In this document: positions 8,301 through 14,746 of the stretch, piece by piece
How the letters are laid out: every line of letters begins with the position of its first letter
How positions within the stretch are numbered: the first letter of the stretch is position 1
NCBI GenBank assembly: GCA_028872955.1
Contig: JAGWNX010000033.1
Coordinates: forward strand, 1-37,546
DNA length: 37,546 bases
Direction: 5' to 3'
Source of the DNA: Acidobacteriota bacterium
Lineage (GTDB): Bacteria; Acidobacteriota; Terriglobia; Terriglobales; Acidobacteriaceae
Position numbers and translations under genes: made by a program
The notes under the pieces: generated by a model
Told to the model about the DNA's origin: nothing
Seen by the model: the letters and a program-made list of their open reading frames with translations, nothing else
Database searches by the model: none

Positions 8301-9583
8301 CCCTGGTCGCCACCCACTATGCCGCGCTGGCCGCCGCCGTCGCCCGCCACCGCGGCAACCTGCGCGCTGGCCTGCTGACCAATCAGACCGGGCTGGATGC
8401 CCTGCACCGCCGCACCATCGACATCCTCTACCAGGATGCAGCGCGCGCCGTACCCGGCTTCTCGCTCACCACCCTCTTCTCGCCCGAGCACGGCATCCTG
8501 GGCGTTGCCGATACGGAGGACCTGCACAACGAGACGGACCCGCGCACCGGGTTGCCCGTCGTCTCGCTCTACGGCCCGCACGACGCCGACAAACGCCCCT
8601 CGCATGAGGCGTTACGCAACCTCGATGCCGTCATCATCGATCTGCAGGACGCCGGCGTGCGCTTCTTCACCTACGACACCGTCGTCGGTTACTTTCTGGA
8701 GGCCGCCGCCCAGGAGCGCGCCCTCGGCCACACGCTCGATATCGTCGTGCTGGACCGTCCCAATCCGCTCAGCGGCGACCGCGTGCAGGGCCCGGTCTCC
8801 GATGCCAACCTGACCGCGTACACCAACTACATGCCCTTGCCCATACGGCACGGCATGACCATTGGCGAGCTGGCCCGCTACATCAACCACGAAAATCGCC
8901 GCGCAGACCCTGCCCTGCCCGGCGTCTTCGCCCCGCTCAACGCGCCCCTCACCGTCGTGCCCATGGAGTACTGGCGGCGCAGCATGTACTTTGACCAGAC
9001 AGGCGGCAGCTGGATCAACCCCAGCCCGAACCTGCACTCCCTGGCTGCCGAGATCCTTTACCCCGGCGTGGAGTTGCTGCAGTTCACCAACGTCTCCGTC
9101 GGTCGCGGGACAGACCGGCCTTTTGAGCAGATCGGCGCCTGCTGGCCCCCGCGCAAGCCAGCCGGCAGGCACGCCTCGCCCCCTGTTCCGTGCCCGGCTG
9201 AGGATCAGTTGGACGGCACGGCACTGGCCGCCTACCTGAACGACCGTCATATTCCCGGCGTGAGCTTTGCCCCCACCACGTTTACCGTGGCAGAGGACGC
9301 CAACCACTCCCCCTACCACGGGCAGACCGTAACCGGTGTCTCCCTGACGGTGACGGATCGCGACCAGCTCGACTCGCCCGAACTGGGTATCGAACTGCTG
9401 AGCGCGCTGCACCACCTGTACCCGCAGCGCTTTGCCATGGATCGCGCCGAGCGCCTGATCGCCAACATCAATACCCTGCAGGCCCTGCAAAACGGCGATG
9501 ATCCCCGTCAGATTGCCGCCGCCTGGCAGAGTGACCTGAAGAGTTATCTGGAGCGGCGTGCTGCTTACCTGCTCTACCGCTAG
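5396..9583 (+). CDS. Triple fusion: SSS transporter - AmiE-like serine hydrolase - NamZ (DUF1343)
   Basis: One uninterrupted frame of 1395 codons holds three proteins usually encoded separately. Residues about 26-515 are a sodium:solute symporter with 13 hydrophobic helices (an early TM segment VIPWWAIALSIVSAE, later GTDQLMVQRML and AAMSNLSAALNSLSS). Residues about 545-945 are a beta-lactamase-fold serine hydrolase: nucleophile motif S612-L-T-K615, Y704-S-D706 and H897-T-G899. Residues about 970-1395 are NamZ/DUF1343, with LLTNQTG, FSPEHG (E1031-H1032) and IDLQDAGVRFFTY. In Bacillus subtilis AmiE and NamZ are encoded in the same operon as a PTS MurNAc transporter. Here transporter and enzymes are joined, suggesting coupled peptide removal, MurNAc release and import. 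The start is uncertain: GTG 5396, ATG 5441 and ATG 5462 all lack a strong ribosome site. Two separately translated proteins, from the internal ATG at 6953, remain possible. Confidence 0.88.
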   Translation: MSSLICVPANPALLTMLVTAQPMRLRGLDLLLIALYLLGITLFGLRFRSKASGTSLKSYFLADKVIPWWAIALSIVSAETSTLTIISVPGVAYTGDFGFLQIVFGYLLGRVVVAALFLPRYIHGDMLTAYQLIDRRFGPALHKVTAALFLLTRAAAEGVRVFAVSIVVSIAIGTGDVLSIAIITLLTLLYTFEGGMAAVIWTDVAQMAIYLGGTLVAMLTLGTHVHGGWPQILHVTHAAHKLTLFHFAFNLTQSYTFWAGVLGGTFLTMASHGTDQLMVQRMLAARNLRESRLALLSSGAVIFVQFSLFLLIGAGLYVFYNLGGAALPSALSPDRIFPTFIVAEMPQGIAGLLIAAILAAAMSNLSAALNSLSSTTVVDFYLHLRPNADGHERLLLSRSATLAWACVLFAIAVYSIHVGGKGHVVETGLSIASVAYGSLLGVFLLGTLTRYATESGTIIGMVCGFALNLYLWLGSFPVRMGGFTLPRIAFTWFVLLGAVVTFCVGSLASLIVRRASARAMVALLLCLGLAHSAVAQSSRPGQSLQFAPVDDLIQNAIAARKLPGAVLIIGHQGSVVYRHAYGVRKLAGEPGVDGRPSAAEPMTLDTVFDMASLTKCLVTAVAVLQLQEAGKLDVDHPVVEYLPEFAANGKQSVTVRDLLTHYSGLPEDVDLKDAWGLAAPDKAEGLRRALTSPLTAAPGTHFEYSDVNFITLGALVERLSGQTLDVYAQQHIFTPLGMTQTRYLPLANCGSRCNLVAEAIAPTAHDDQGTAATNPDFDHLLRGVVHDPTTRRMGGVAGHAGVFSTAADTARFAQALLDKLLRNSGPFPLQQSTLQRMTRPQQPATAQTGATIFTAEGQLTKGVAARGFGWDINSAFSRPRGEVFPIATATAPGSFGHTGFTGTSLWIDPVSDTYVLLLANAIHPRGNPPISGLRGQVATAAARVLGLPQTTAAPETQSAEPATLTGLDTLVATHYAALAAAVARHRGNLRAGLLTNQTGLDALHRRTIDILYQDAARAVPGFSLTTLFSPEHGILGVADTEDLHNETDPRTGLPVVSLYGPHDADKRPSHEALRNLDAVIIDLQDAGVRFFTYDTVVGYFLEAAAQERALGHTLDIVVLDRPNPLSGDRVQGPVSDANLTAYTNYMPLPIRHGMTIGELARYINHENRRADPALPGVFAPLNAPLTVVPMEYWRRSMYFDQTGGSWINPSPNLHSLAAEILYPGVELLQFTNVSVGRGTDRPFEQIGACWPPRKPAGRHASPPVPCPAEDQLDGTALAAYLNDRHIPGVSFAPTTFTVAEDANHSPYHGQTVTGVSLTVTDRDQLDSPELGIELLSALHHLYPQRFAMDRAERLIANINTLQALQNGDDPRQIAAAWQSDLKSYLERRAAYLLYR
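6938..7003 (+). other. Internal signal-peptide-like segment joining transporter and enzyme domains
   Basis: After the thirteenth helix comes a positively charged turn (RRASAR), then M520 and the hydrophobic run VALLLCLGLAH ending in SAVA-Q536. This is a textbook signal peptide with a signal peptidase I site after A535. A 13-helix SSS protein ends in the cytoplasm, so this segment would act as helix 14 and put both enzyme domains in the periplasm. It could also be cut by LepB to release them. The ATG at 6953 has no convincing ribosome site, only GAG six bases upstream. Confidence 0.7.
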
Positions 9584-9703
9584 CTTGCTCGTGCGGATCG
9601 GGTTGCGGTACCTAGTTTGTCTCCCTTTCGCACAAAATTCATCGCGTCAGGCAGATGAATACATGACAATAAGAAGAATTCTGATCTGAGAGGGTCCTCC
9701 CCG

Positions 9704-10378
9704 ATGCCCCGCATCCACTTCCAACAACAACTTGTTGCACTCAAGGACAAGCTGCTCGCCATGGCGGCGCTCTCGCAGCAGGCGCTTGGCCTCAGCGTGG
9801 AGGCGTACGTCAAGGGCGACATCGGACTCTGTGACCACGTGCTGGAGATCGAGGCCGCCATCAACGCCGCCGAGACCAGCGTGGATGAGATGGCCTACGA
9901 CCTGCTGGCGAAGGAGCAGCCCATGGCCATCGACCTGCGCTTCATCCTCTCCGTCATCAAGATCAACGGCGACCTGGAGCGCATCGGCGACCAATCCTCA
10001 AACATTGCGCAACGCGCCGTGCTGCTGAAAGATATGCCCCGCCTGAAGCTGCCGGTTGACCTGGCCGAGATGGGAGAGAAGGTCGGTGTCATGATTCGCA
10101 CCGCCATCCAGTCGCTGCTGGAGGCGGACGCCCGGCTTGCCGAGTCCGCCATCGCGATGGATGACGAGATCGACCAGATGAACCGCACCGTACAGGCAGA
10201 GCTGGTGAGCATGATGCAGGGAGACCCGGCCATCAGCACCCAGGCGCTGAACGCCATCATCGTCTCGCGCAACCTGGAGCGCGCCGCCGACCACGCCAGC
10301 AACATTGCGGAAGACGTCATCTTCTGGGTGCGCGGCTCCGACGTCCGCCACCAGTACTCGCTTGCTGGCTCCGAGTAA
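9704..10378 (+). CDS. phoU: PhoU-type phosphate signalling / uptake regulator
   Basis: A cytoplasmic protein of 224 residues, standard for PhoU, expected to damp phosphate uptake and two-component signalling when phosphate is plentiful. Two PhoU repeats are visible. The first has the metal-binding type motif ERIGDQSSNIAQRA, with AAINAAETSVDEMAYDLL before it; the second has NLERAADHASNIAEDVIFWV. The ATG at 9704 is preceded by AGAGGG with nine bases of spacing. No pst, phoB or phoR genes are adjacent: the upstream gene is the transporter/NamZ fusion and the downstream gene is sulfite reductase, so it is genomically isolated within this window. Confidence 0.92.
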   Translation: MPRIHFQQQLVALKDKLLAMAALSQQALGLSVEAYVKGDIGLCDHVLEIEAAINAAETSVDEMAYDLLAKEQPMAIDLRFILSVIKINGDLERIGDQSSNIAQRAVLLKDMPRLKLPVDLAEMGEKVGVMIRTAIQSLLEADARLAESAIAMDDEIDQMNRTVQAELVSMMQGDPAISTQALNAIIVSRNLERAADHASNIAEDVIFWVRGSDVRHQYSLAGSE

Positions 10379-10404
10379 CGAACAGCCTGGCGTCCCGTCA
10401 ATTC

Positions 10405-10433
10405 TTGACACTGGGTTGCCACCAAAGTAGGCT
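10405..10433 (+). promoter_or_regulatory. Promoter of the cysteine-responsive leader
   Basis: A perfect -35 TTGACA (10405-10410), a 17-base spacer and TAGGCT (10428-10433, matching TANNNT) are followed after six bases by the ATG at 10440. The expected transcription start coincides with the A of that ATG, so the leader peptide would be read from a leaderless mRNA. Confidence 0.65.
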
Positions 10434-10439
10434 TAAGGC

Positions 10440-10517
10440 ATGTCAATGCACCTCGCACTCTGTCGCATGAGCTGTCGCACCTGTTGTTGCGACTCTGTGC
10501 GCGCCTGCGTTGCGTGA
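10440..10517 (+). CDS. Cysteine-rich 25-residue leader peptide
   Basis: This small ORF has 25 codons and six are cysteine (positions 8, 12, 15, 16, 17 and 23), with three Cys codons in a row at 10482-10490. A second in-frame ATG lies at 10446. It sits between a strong promoter and an intrinsic terminator, directly upstream of the sulfite reductase gene. This is the position expected for a regulatory leader that senses Cys-tRNA rather than a functional product. Polycysteine leader ORFs, some of them leaderless, are known attenuators of sulfur genes in mycobacteria. The link here is by analogy plus visible RNA pairing. Confidence 0.7.
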   Translation: MSMHLALCRMSCRTCCCDSVRACVA

Positions 10518-10595
10518 TCTTTCGACGTCCCCCGGGACTCCCTCGAATCTCAGCACCCGACACACAGCGCCCACGAACAACGTGGGCCTTTGTTT
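10503..10595 (+). promoter_or_regulatory. Antiterminator / terminator switch (cysteine attenuator)
   Basis: Terminator: stem GCCCACG (10569-10575), loop AACAA, stem CGTGGGC (10581-10587), then CTTTGTTT. Antiterminator: bases 10503-10516 at the end of the leader ORF can pair with 10572-10587, using 14 pairs (two of them G-U) around a two-base AA bulge. That would consume the whole right arm and most of the left arm of the terminator. A ribosome stalled on the Cys codons at 10482-10490 leaves 10508-10516 free, so the antiterminator forms. A ribosome at the leader stop (10515-10517) covers it and the terminator forms. A smaller hairpin (CGCAC 10476-10480 with GTGCG 10497-10501) could be the pause hairpin. 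Confidence 0.7.
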
Positions 10596-10628
10596 ATCTG
10601 CACCCTTGCAAAGGATGATTCAAATACC

Positions 10629-12362
10629 ATGAGTGACGCTGCCCAGCCTGTGGCCCCTGCCATCAAAGAGACGAAAGCCCAGAAGTCCGAGCGCCTGAAG
10701 CTCGCCAAGAACCCTTGGGAAGCCTGGGACGAAGTGCGCGCCTTTGCAGCCAACGGACGCGACACCGTGCTGCCCGAGTGGGCCAACCTCTACTTCAAGT
10801 GGTGGGGCGTCTACACGCAGGGCGATGGCCTGGGCGTGACCGGCGGCGTTGGCGGCGAGGGCAAGGCTACCGAGTACTTCATGATGCGCATCGGCCTGCC
10901 TAACGGCAAGCTCACCAGCCAGCAGCTGCGCGTGATTGGCAACCTGACCCGCAAGCACGCCAACAACCTGGCCGACATCACGACGCGGCAGTGCATTCAG
11001 CTGCACTGGCTCACCATCTCCGGCCTGGTGGAGGTGATCGATGCGCTGGAGGCTGTGGGTCTGTCGCCCAAGGGTGCCTGCGGCGACGTCGTTCGCAACG
11101 TGACCGGCTGCCCGCTCGCCGGCCTGCAGCACGACGAGCTGATCGATGCCAGCCCGCTGGCCGCGCAGATCTCCCGCCACCTGACGGCCAACGCCGAGTT
11201 CTACAACCTGCCGCGCAAGTTCAAGATCTCGGTGACGGGCTGCCCGGTGTGGTGCACGTTCCCTGAGATCAACGACCTGGCGCTCACGGCGATCGCTCGT
11301 GAGGTGAATGGCCAGCGCGAGATCGGCTACACGCTGCGCGTGGGCGGCGGCCTCTCCAATGAGCCGCACATCGCCGTGCGCATCCCGGCCTTCATCCCGC
11401 AGGATAAGGCCCTGGACGTGGTGACTGCCGTGGCCCGCATCTTCAAGGAGCAGACCAGCCTGCGCGAGAACCGCACACGCGCGCGCATCAAGTATCTGTT
11501 CATGAAGCACGGCTGGACTGCGGAGTCCATGCTCGCCGCCATCGAGGCCAAGCTCGGCTACAAGCTGGACCCCAGCCCGCGTTCGGAGGACCTGGTGCCG
11601 GCCGATGTGTATCGCGACCACGTTGGCGTGCTGCCGCAGCAGCAGCCCGGCCTCAGCTCGGTCGGTGCCTCGGTGCTCAACGGCCGACTCTCCGGCGACC
11701 AGTTGATCGAGCTGGCCGACCTGGCCGAGAAGTATGGCGATGGGCATCTGCGCGCCACCATCGGGCAGAACATCCTCATCGTCAACGTGCCCAACGAGCA
11801 GTCTGCCGCGCTGGTAGTCGCGCTCAATACGCTCAAGCTGCATGTGGACGTCTCGGCCTTCTGGCGCGGCGCCATCGCCTGCACGGGAACCGAGTTCTGC
11901 AAGCTGGCGATTGCCGAGACCAAGGGATTCAACAAGTGGCTGGTCTCAGAGCTGGAGGAGCGCCTGCCCGGCTTCGATCAGCAGATTCGCCTGCACGTGA
12001 CCGGCTGCACCAACTCCTGCGGCCAGAGCTGGATTGCGGACATTGGCCTGGAGGGTAAGAAGATCAAGAAGGACGGTCGCATGACCGACGCCTTCTACTT
12101 CTGCGTGGGCGGCTCGGTCGGCAAGTATGCCCGCCCTGCCCGGCAGATCGGCTTCCGCGCCGCTGCCGAGGACTGCCCGGACGCAATCGAGCGCCTGCTG
12201 CGCAACTACCTGGACGCGCGCAACCCAGGCGAAGACCTGCGCGCCTACTTTGACCGTACGGACGATGAGACGCTGCGCCATCAACTGGCCGGTGCCGACG
12301 TCGAACCCGTCGTGCGCGATACCCCGCCCGCCCTGGTCGGCTTCCACGTCCCCGGCGAGTAG
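10629..12362 (+). CDS. Ferredoxin-dependent sulfite (or nitrite) reductase
   Basis: A siroheme and [4Fe-4S] enzyme catalysing six-electron reduction of sulfite to sulfide (or nitrite to ammonia) in the cytoplasm, 577 residues. The start is ATG 10629, with AAGGA at 10611-10615. The double repeat of ferredoxin-like half domains and siroheme domains is evident: TGGVGGEG, TRQCIQLHW, VTGCPVWC. The cluster ligands are C418-x5-C424 (CTGTEFC) and C460-x3-C464 (CTNSCG). It lies behind a polycysteine attenuator and ahead of two siroheme-synthesis genes. This favours assimilatory sulfite reduction for cysteine synthesis over nitrite reduction; sequence motifs alone do not separate the two. A 148-bp gap with a strong hairpin separates it from the next gene. 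Confidence 0.9.
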   Translation: MSDAAQPVAPAIKETKAQKSERLKLAKNPWEAWDEVRAFAANGRDTVLPEWANLYFKWWGVYTQGDGLGVTGGVGGEGKATEYFMMRIGLPNGKLTSQQLRVIGNLTRKHANNLADITTRQCIQLHWLTISGLVEVIDALEAVGLSPKGACGDVVRNVTGCPLAGLQHDELIDASPLAAQISRHLTANAEFYNLPRKFKISVTGCPVWCTFPEINDLALTAIAREVNGQREIGYTLRVGGGLSNEPHIAVRIPAFIPQDKALDVVTAVARIFKEQTSLRENRTRARIKYLFMKHGWTAESMLAAIEAKLGYKLDPSPRSEDLVPADVYRDHVGVLPQQQPGLSSVGASVLNGRLSGDQLIELADLAEKYGDGHLRATIGQNILIVNVPNEQSAALVVALNTLKLHVDVSAFWRGAIACTGTEFCKLAIAETKGFNKWLVSELEERLPGFDQQIRLHVTGCTNSCGQSWIADIGLEGKKIKKDGRMTDAFYFCVGGSVGKYARPARQIGFRAAAEDCPDAIERLLRNYLDARNPGEDLRAYFDRTDDETLRHQLAGADVEPVVRDTPPALVGFHVPGE

Positions 12363-12380
12363 GACAGGCTGTCTCTGCGA

Positions 12381-12411
12381 GCACGGCCCCATCGCTACGG
12401 TGGGGCCGTGC
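12381..12411 (+). other. Strong hairpin in the reductase - siroheme gene gap
   Basis: Arms GCACGGCCCCA (12381-12391) and TGGGGCCGTGC (12401-12411) form an 11-bp perfect stem with a nine-base loop, 18 bases past the reductase stop. There is no T-tract, so it is not a standard intrinsic terminator. It may mark an RNA processing or 3'-end stabilising point. A TATCAT at about 12458 could be a separate promoter for the next two genes. Confidence 0.45.
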
Positions 12412-12510
12412 CGCATCCACCCGGCTCAGCACCTGCCGCCGCAGCGGAATTCCAGCTATCATCAACCATCACGCCAGGCAGCAGTTCCAGCACCAGTCAA
12501 CGGACACACC

Positions 12511-13170
12511 ATGAGTCTCTTTCCGCTCTTCCTCAAGCTTACGGGCCGTCCCTGCCTCGTCATCGGTGCGGGCAATCTGGCCGAATCGAAGATTGAGTCT
12601 CTGCTGGCCGCCAACGGCCGCGTCACGGTGATCGCAACCGCTGCCAGCCCACGCGTGCTGGAGCTTGCAGCCGGCGGAGACATTACGCTGCACCTGCGCC
12701 CCTACGCACCCGGCGACGTGCACGACGTGTTCCTGGTTGTGACCGCGACGGACGACCCCGCAGTCAACCGCGCCGTCTACCAGGAGGCCGTCAGCAAGCA
12801 CGTGCTGTGCAACGCCGTCGATGACCCGCCGTTCTGCGACTTCTACTTCCCTTCCGTCGTCCGGCGCGGTGACCTGCAGATCGCCATCTCCACCGCCGGG
12901 GCCAGCCCCGCCCTGGCGCAACGGTTGCGCAAAGAGATCAACGCAGCGCTGCCCCTGGACACCGGAGACTGGCTGACCGACCTGGGCAATCTGCGCCGCG
13001 AGGTGGTGGCTGCCGAGCCTCTGAACGAGGCACGCAAGCTCTTTCTGCACCAGTTGGCACAGCGCGAGGTATGCGGCTTCGACCAATGCCCCTCCCGCAC
13101 GCTGGCCCGTGAGCACGCACGCAACAATCCACTTCCCCATTCCCCCTCCGCCAGCGAGCCCACGTCGTGA
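12511..13170 (+). CDS. Precorrin-2 dehydrogenase / sirohydrochlorin ferrochelatase (CysG N-domain type)
   Basis: Makes siroheme from precorrin-2: NAD-dependent oxidation, then iron insertion, in the cytoplasm. The product has 219 residues from ATG 12511. The NAD-binding Rossmann start CLVIGAGNLAESKIE is a variant of the family's GGGxVAxRK. The conserved central block is NAVDDPPFCDFYFPSVVRRG, followed by LQIAISTAGASPALAQ. The C-terminal dimerisation region is shorter than in CysG and ends in a low-complexity Pro/Ser tail. Its stop overlaps the start of the methyltransferase gene by four bases (GTGA), indicating translational coupling. The pair divides CysG functions between two proteins. Confidence 0.88.
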   Translation: MSLFPLFLKLTGRPCLVIGAGNLAESKIESLLAANGRVTVIATAASPRVLELAAGGDITLHLRPYAPGDVHDVFLVVTATDDPAVNRAVYQEAVSKHVLCNAVDDPPFCDFYFPSVVRRGDLQIAISTAGASPALAQRLRKEINAALPLDTGDWLTDLGNLRREVVAAEPLNEARKLFLHQLAQREVCGFDQCPSRTLAREHARNNPLPHSPSASEPTS

Positions 13171-13907
13171 GCCACTCGTTGCAACCCGGCATGGTGTACC
13201 TGGTAGGCGCTGGCCCCGGCGCGCCTGAGTTGCTTACCCTGCGCGCGGCGGAGCTGCTGAAGACCTGCGACGTGATCCTGCCCGACGACCTGGTCTCGGA
13301 CGCGATTCTGGACATGGCCAGCCCCACCGCCAACATCATTCCGGTGGGCAAGCGCTGCGGCCAGCCGCGGATCACCCAGGCCGGCATCCACCAGTTGATG
13401 CTGGAGCACGCCACGGCGGGCAGCACGGTGCTGCGGCTCAAGTCCGGCGACCCGCTCGTCTTCGGTCGCGCCGGAGAGGAGATGGCCTTTCTGCGCGAGC
13501 ACGGCATACCGTTTGAGATTGTTCCCGGCATCTCCACGGTCTTTGCCGCCGCCGCCAGCCTGCAGACCCCGCTGACCGACCGCAGCGCCGCCTCCAAGCT
13601 GGTGCTCGCCACGGCTCACCACGCCGCAGGCAAGGTGGAGCTCTCGCCCAGCTGGGCTGGTGCCTTTCCAGAGCACGCCACCCTGGTGATCTACATGCCC
13701 GGGCGCGACTTTGCCACACTGGCTGGTGACCTGATGCACTCCGGCATTGCCGCCAACACGCCCTGCATCGCCGTCAGCAAGGCGACGACGCCCGAAGAAC
13801 AGGTGACGGCCACTACGCTGGACCAGCTGGGCGTGGCAGCCATCGGGCCCGCGCCGGTCATCCTGTTGATAGGGCACGCGATTCAGGTCCCTTCGCCCAC
13901 AGCCTGA
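13167..13907 (+). CDS. cobA: Uroporphyrinogen-III C-methyltransferase
   Basis: A SAM-dependent methyltransferase converting uroporphyrinogen III to precorrin-2, feeding the preceding dehydrogenase/ferrochelatase. The product has 246 residues. The start is taken as GTG 13167, overlapping the upstream stop in a GTGA tetramer; an alternative is ATG 13191 just before the conserved block. Family motifs are VYLVGAGPGAPELLTLRA, the DDLV loop, VLRLKSGDPLVFGRAGEE, and IPFEIVPGIST with a run of Ala. Together with the reductase this forms a siroheme plus sulfite reductase unit. No cysH, cysD or cysN homologue is present in the window. Confidence 0.92.
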   Translation: MSHSLQPGMVYLVGAGPGAPELLTLRAAELLKTCDVILPDDLVSDAILDMASPTANIIPVGKRCGQPRITQAGIHQLMLEHATAGSTVLRLKSGDPLVFGRAGEEMAFLREHGIPFEIVPGISTVFAAAASLQTPLTDRSAASKLVLATAHHAAGKVELSPSWAGAFPEHATLVIYMPGRDFATLAGDLMHSGIAANTPCIAVSKATTPEEQVTATTLDQLGVAAIGPAPVILLIGHAIQVPSPTA

Positions 13908-14047
13908 ACGCGGGCTTTTCCACAGCCTCCTGCGGCATACCGCAACTTCCTGACTGAACCGTTGTTCAATCCAGTGTGAGTCGGGAGCTGCAAGGCCCTG
14001 AACTCTCAGCCGCCCTGCTGCTGGGGGGCCGCTGCAAGGAGGAAGTT

Positions 14048-14497
14048 ATGCGTTCGCTCAAGCTCGTCGCTCTTCTCGCGTTTGTCCTGCTCCCCGCCGC
14101 AACCATCGCACAGGCTGAGGTTCACATCCAGGTCGGAGTAGGCGTTCCGGTCTATGGCGGTGGGTACGCCTACGGTCCGCCGGCCTGCCCCTACGGCTAC
14201 TACGCCGAACCTCCTTACGCCTGCGCTCCCTATGGGTACTATGGCCCGCAGTGGTTTGCCGATGGCGTCTTTATCGGTGCCGGCCCCTGGTATGGCGGTG
14301 CCTACGGCGGCTATCGCCGCGACTGGGATGGCGACCGCGGCTACGGTTATGGCGACGGCTGGCGGCACGAAGACGACCACCGCGGCTGGGGTGGCTGGGG
14401 TGACCGTGGCTGGGGACATCATGACGACGACAACCGCGGATGGTACAGTCGCGGCAACGACTTCCACAGCGAACACGGCGGATGGGGTCGCCACTAA
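14048..14497 (+). CDS. Secreted Gly/Tyr/His/Asp-rich small protein
   Basis: A small exported protein of unknown function, 149 residues. ATG 14048 has an excellent ribosome site (AAGGAGG, 14036-14042, five bases away). The signal peptide (MRSLKLVALLAFVLLP) is cut near AQAEV. The mature part begins with VHIQVGVGVPVYGGG, then a Pro/Tyr/Cys region with three Cys. The second half is dominated by Gly, Trp, Arg, His and Asp (RGYGYGDGW, HHDDDNRGW). The acidic/His pattern could bind metal or form a disordered surface polymer; neither is shown. I do not recognise a named family beyond YXWGXW-like glycine-rich exported proteins. Confidence 0.75.
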   Translation: MRSLKLVALLAFVLLPAATIAQAEVHIQVGVGVPVYGGGYAYGPPACPYGYYAEPPYACAPYGYYGPQWFADGVFIGAGPWYGGAYGGYRRDWDGDRGYGYGDGWRHEDDHRGWGGWGDRGWGHHDDDNRGWYSRGNDFHSEHGGWGRH

Positions 14498-14587
14498 TCG
14501 ACTCGCAGACCCATCGCCCCGGGCAACTCCGCTGACGATGCCGTGGGCTCCACAGGCTAAAGCTCAGTGAGCACCACAGACCAACGA

Positions 14588-14612
14588 CAGGCTACCCGCC
14601 CCGGGTAGCCTG
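14588..14612 (+). terminator. Terminator-like hairpin
   Basis: An 11-bp perfect stem has arms CAGGCTACCCG (14588-14598) and CGGGTAGCCTG (14602-14612) with a three-base loop. Only a weak T-tract follows (TCTGCTTG). It lies 90 bases past the Gly-rich gene and before the membrane glycosyltransferase. Confidence 0.55.
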
Positions 14613-14746
14613 TCTGCTTGTCGACAGAGGGCATATCCACAATGGTTTCCGATGTTTCTATCCCATGCGCGGGCAGCAAGCTTTTGACAGGCCCAGCCCT
14701 GAAAATGACGTAGACTTGGTTGCACTAGCCGAGGAGCTGGAACTCT

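Noticed and set aside
9640-9695. PHO box upstream of phoU
   Set aside because: A TTGTCAT-like element is visible on the minus strand but the second half-site is poor; not convincing.
13931-13944. Hairpin TGCGG-CATA-CCGCA after cobA as a terminator
   Set aside because: The stem is short and no T-tract follows.
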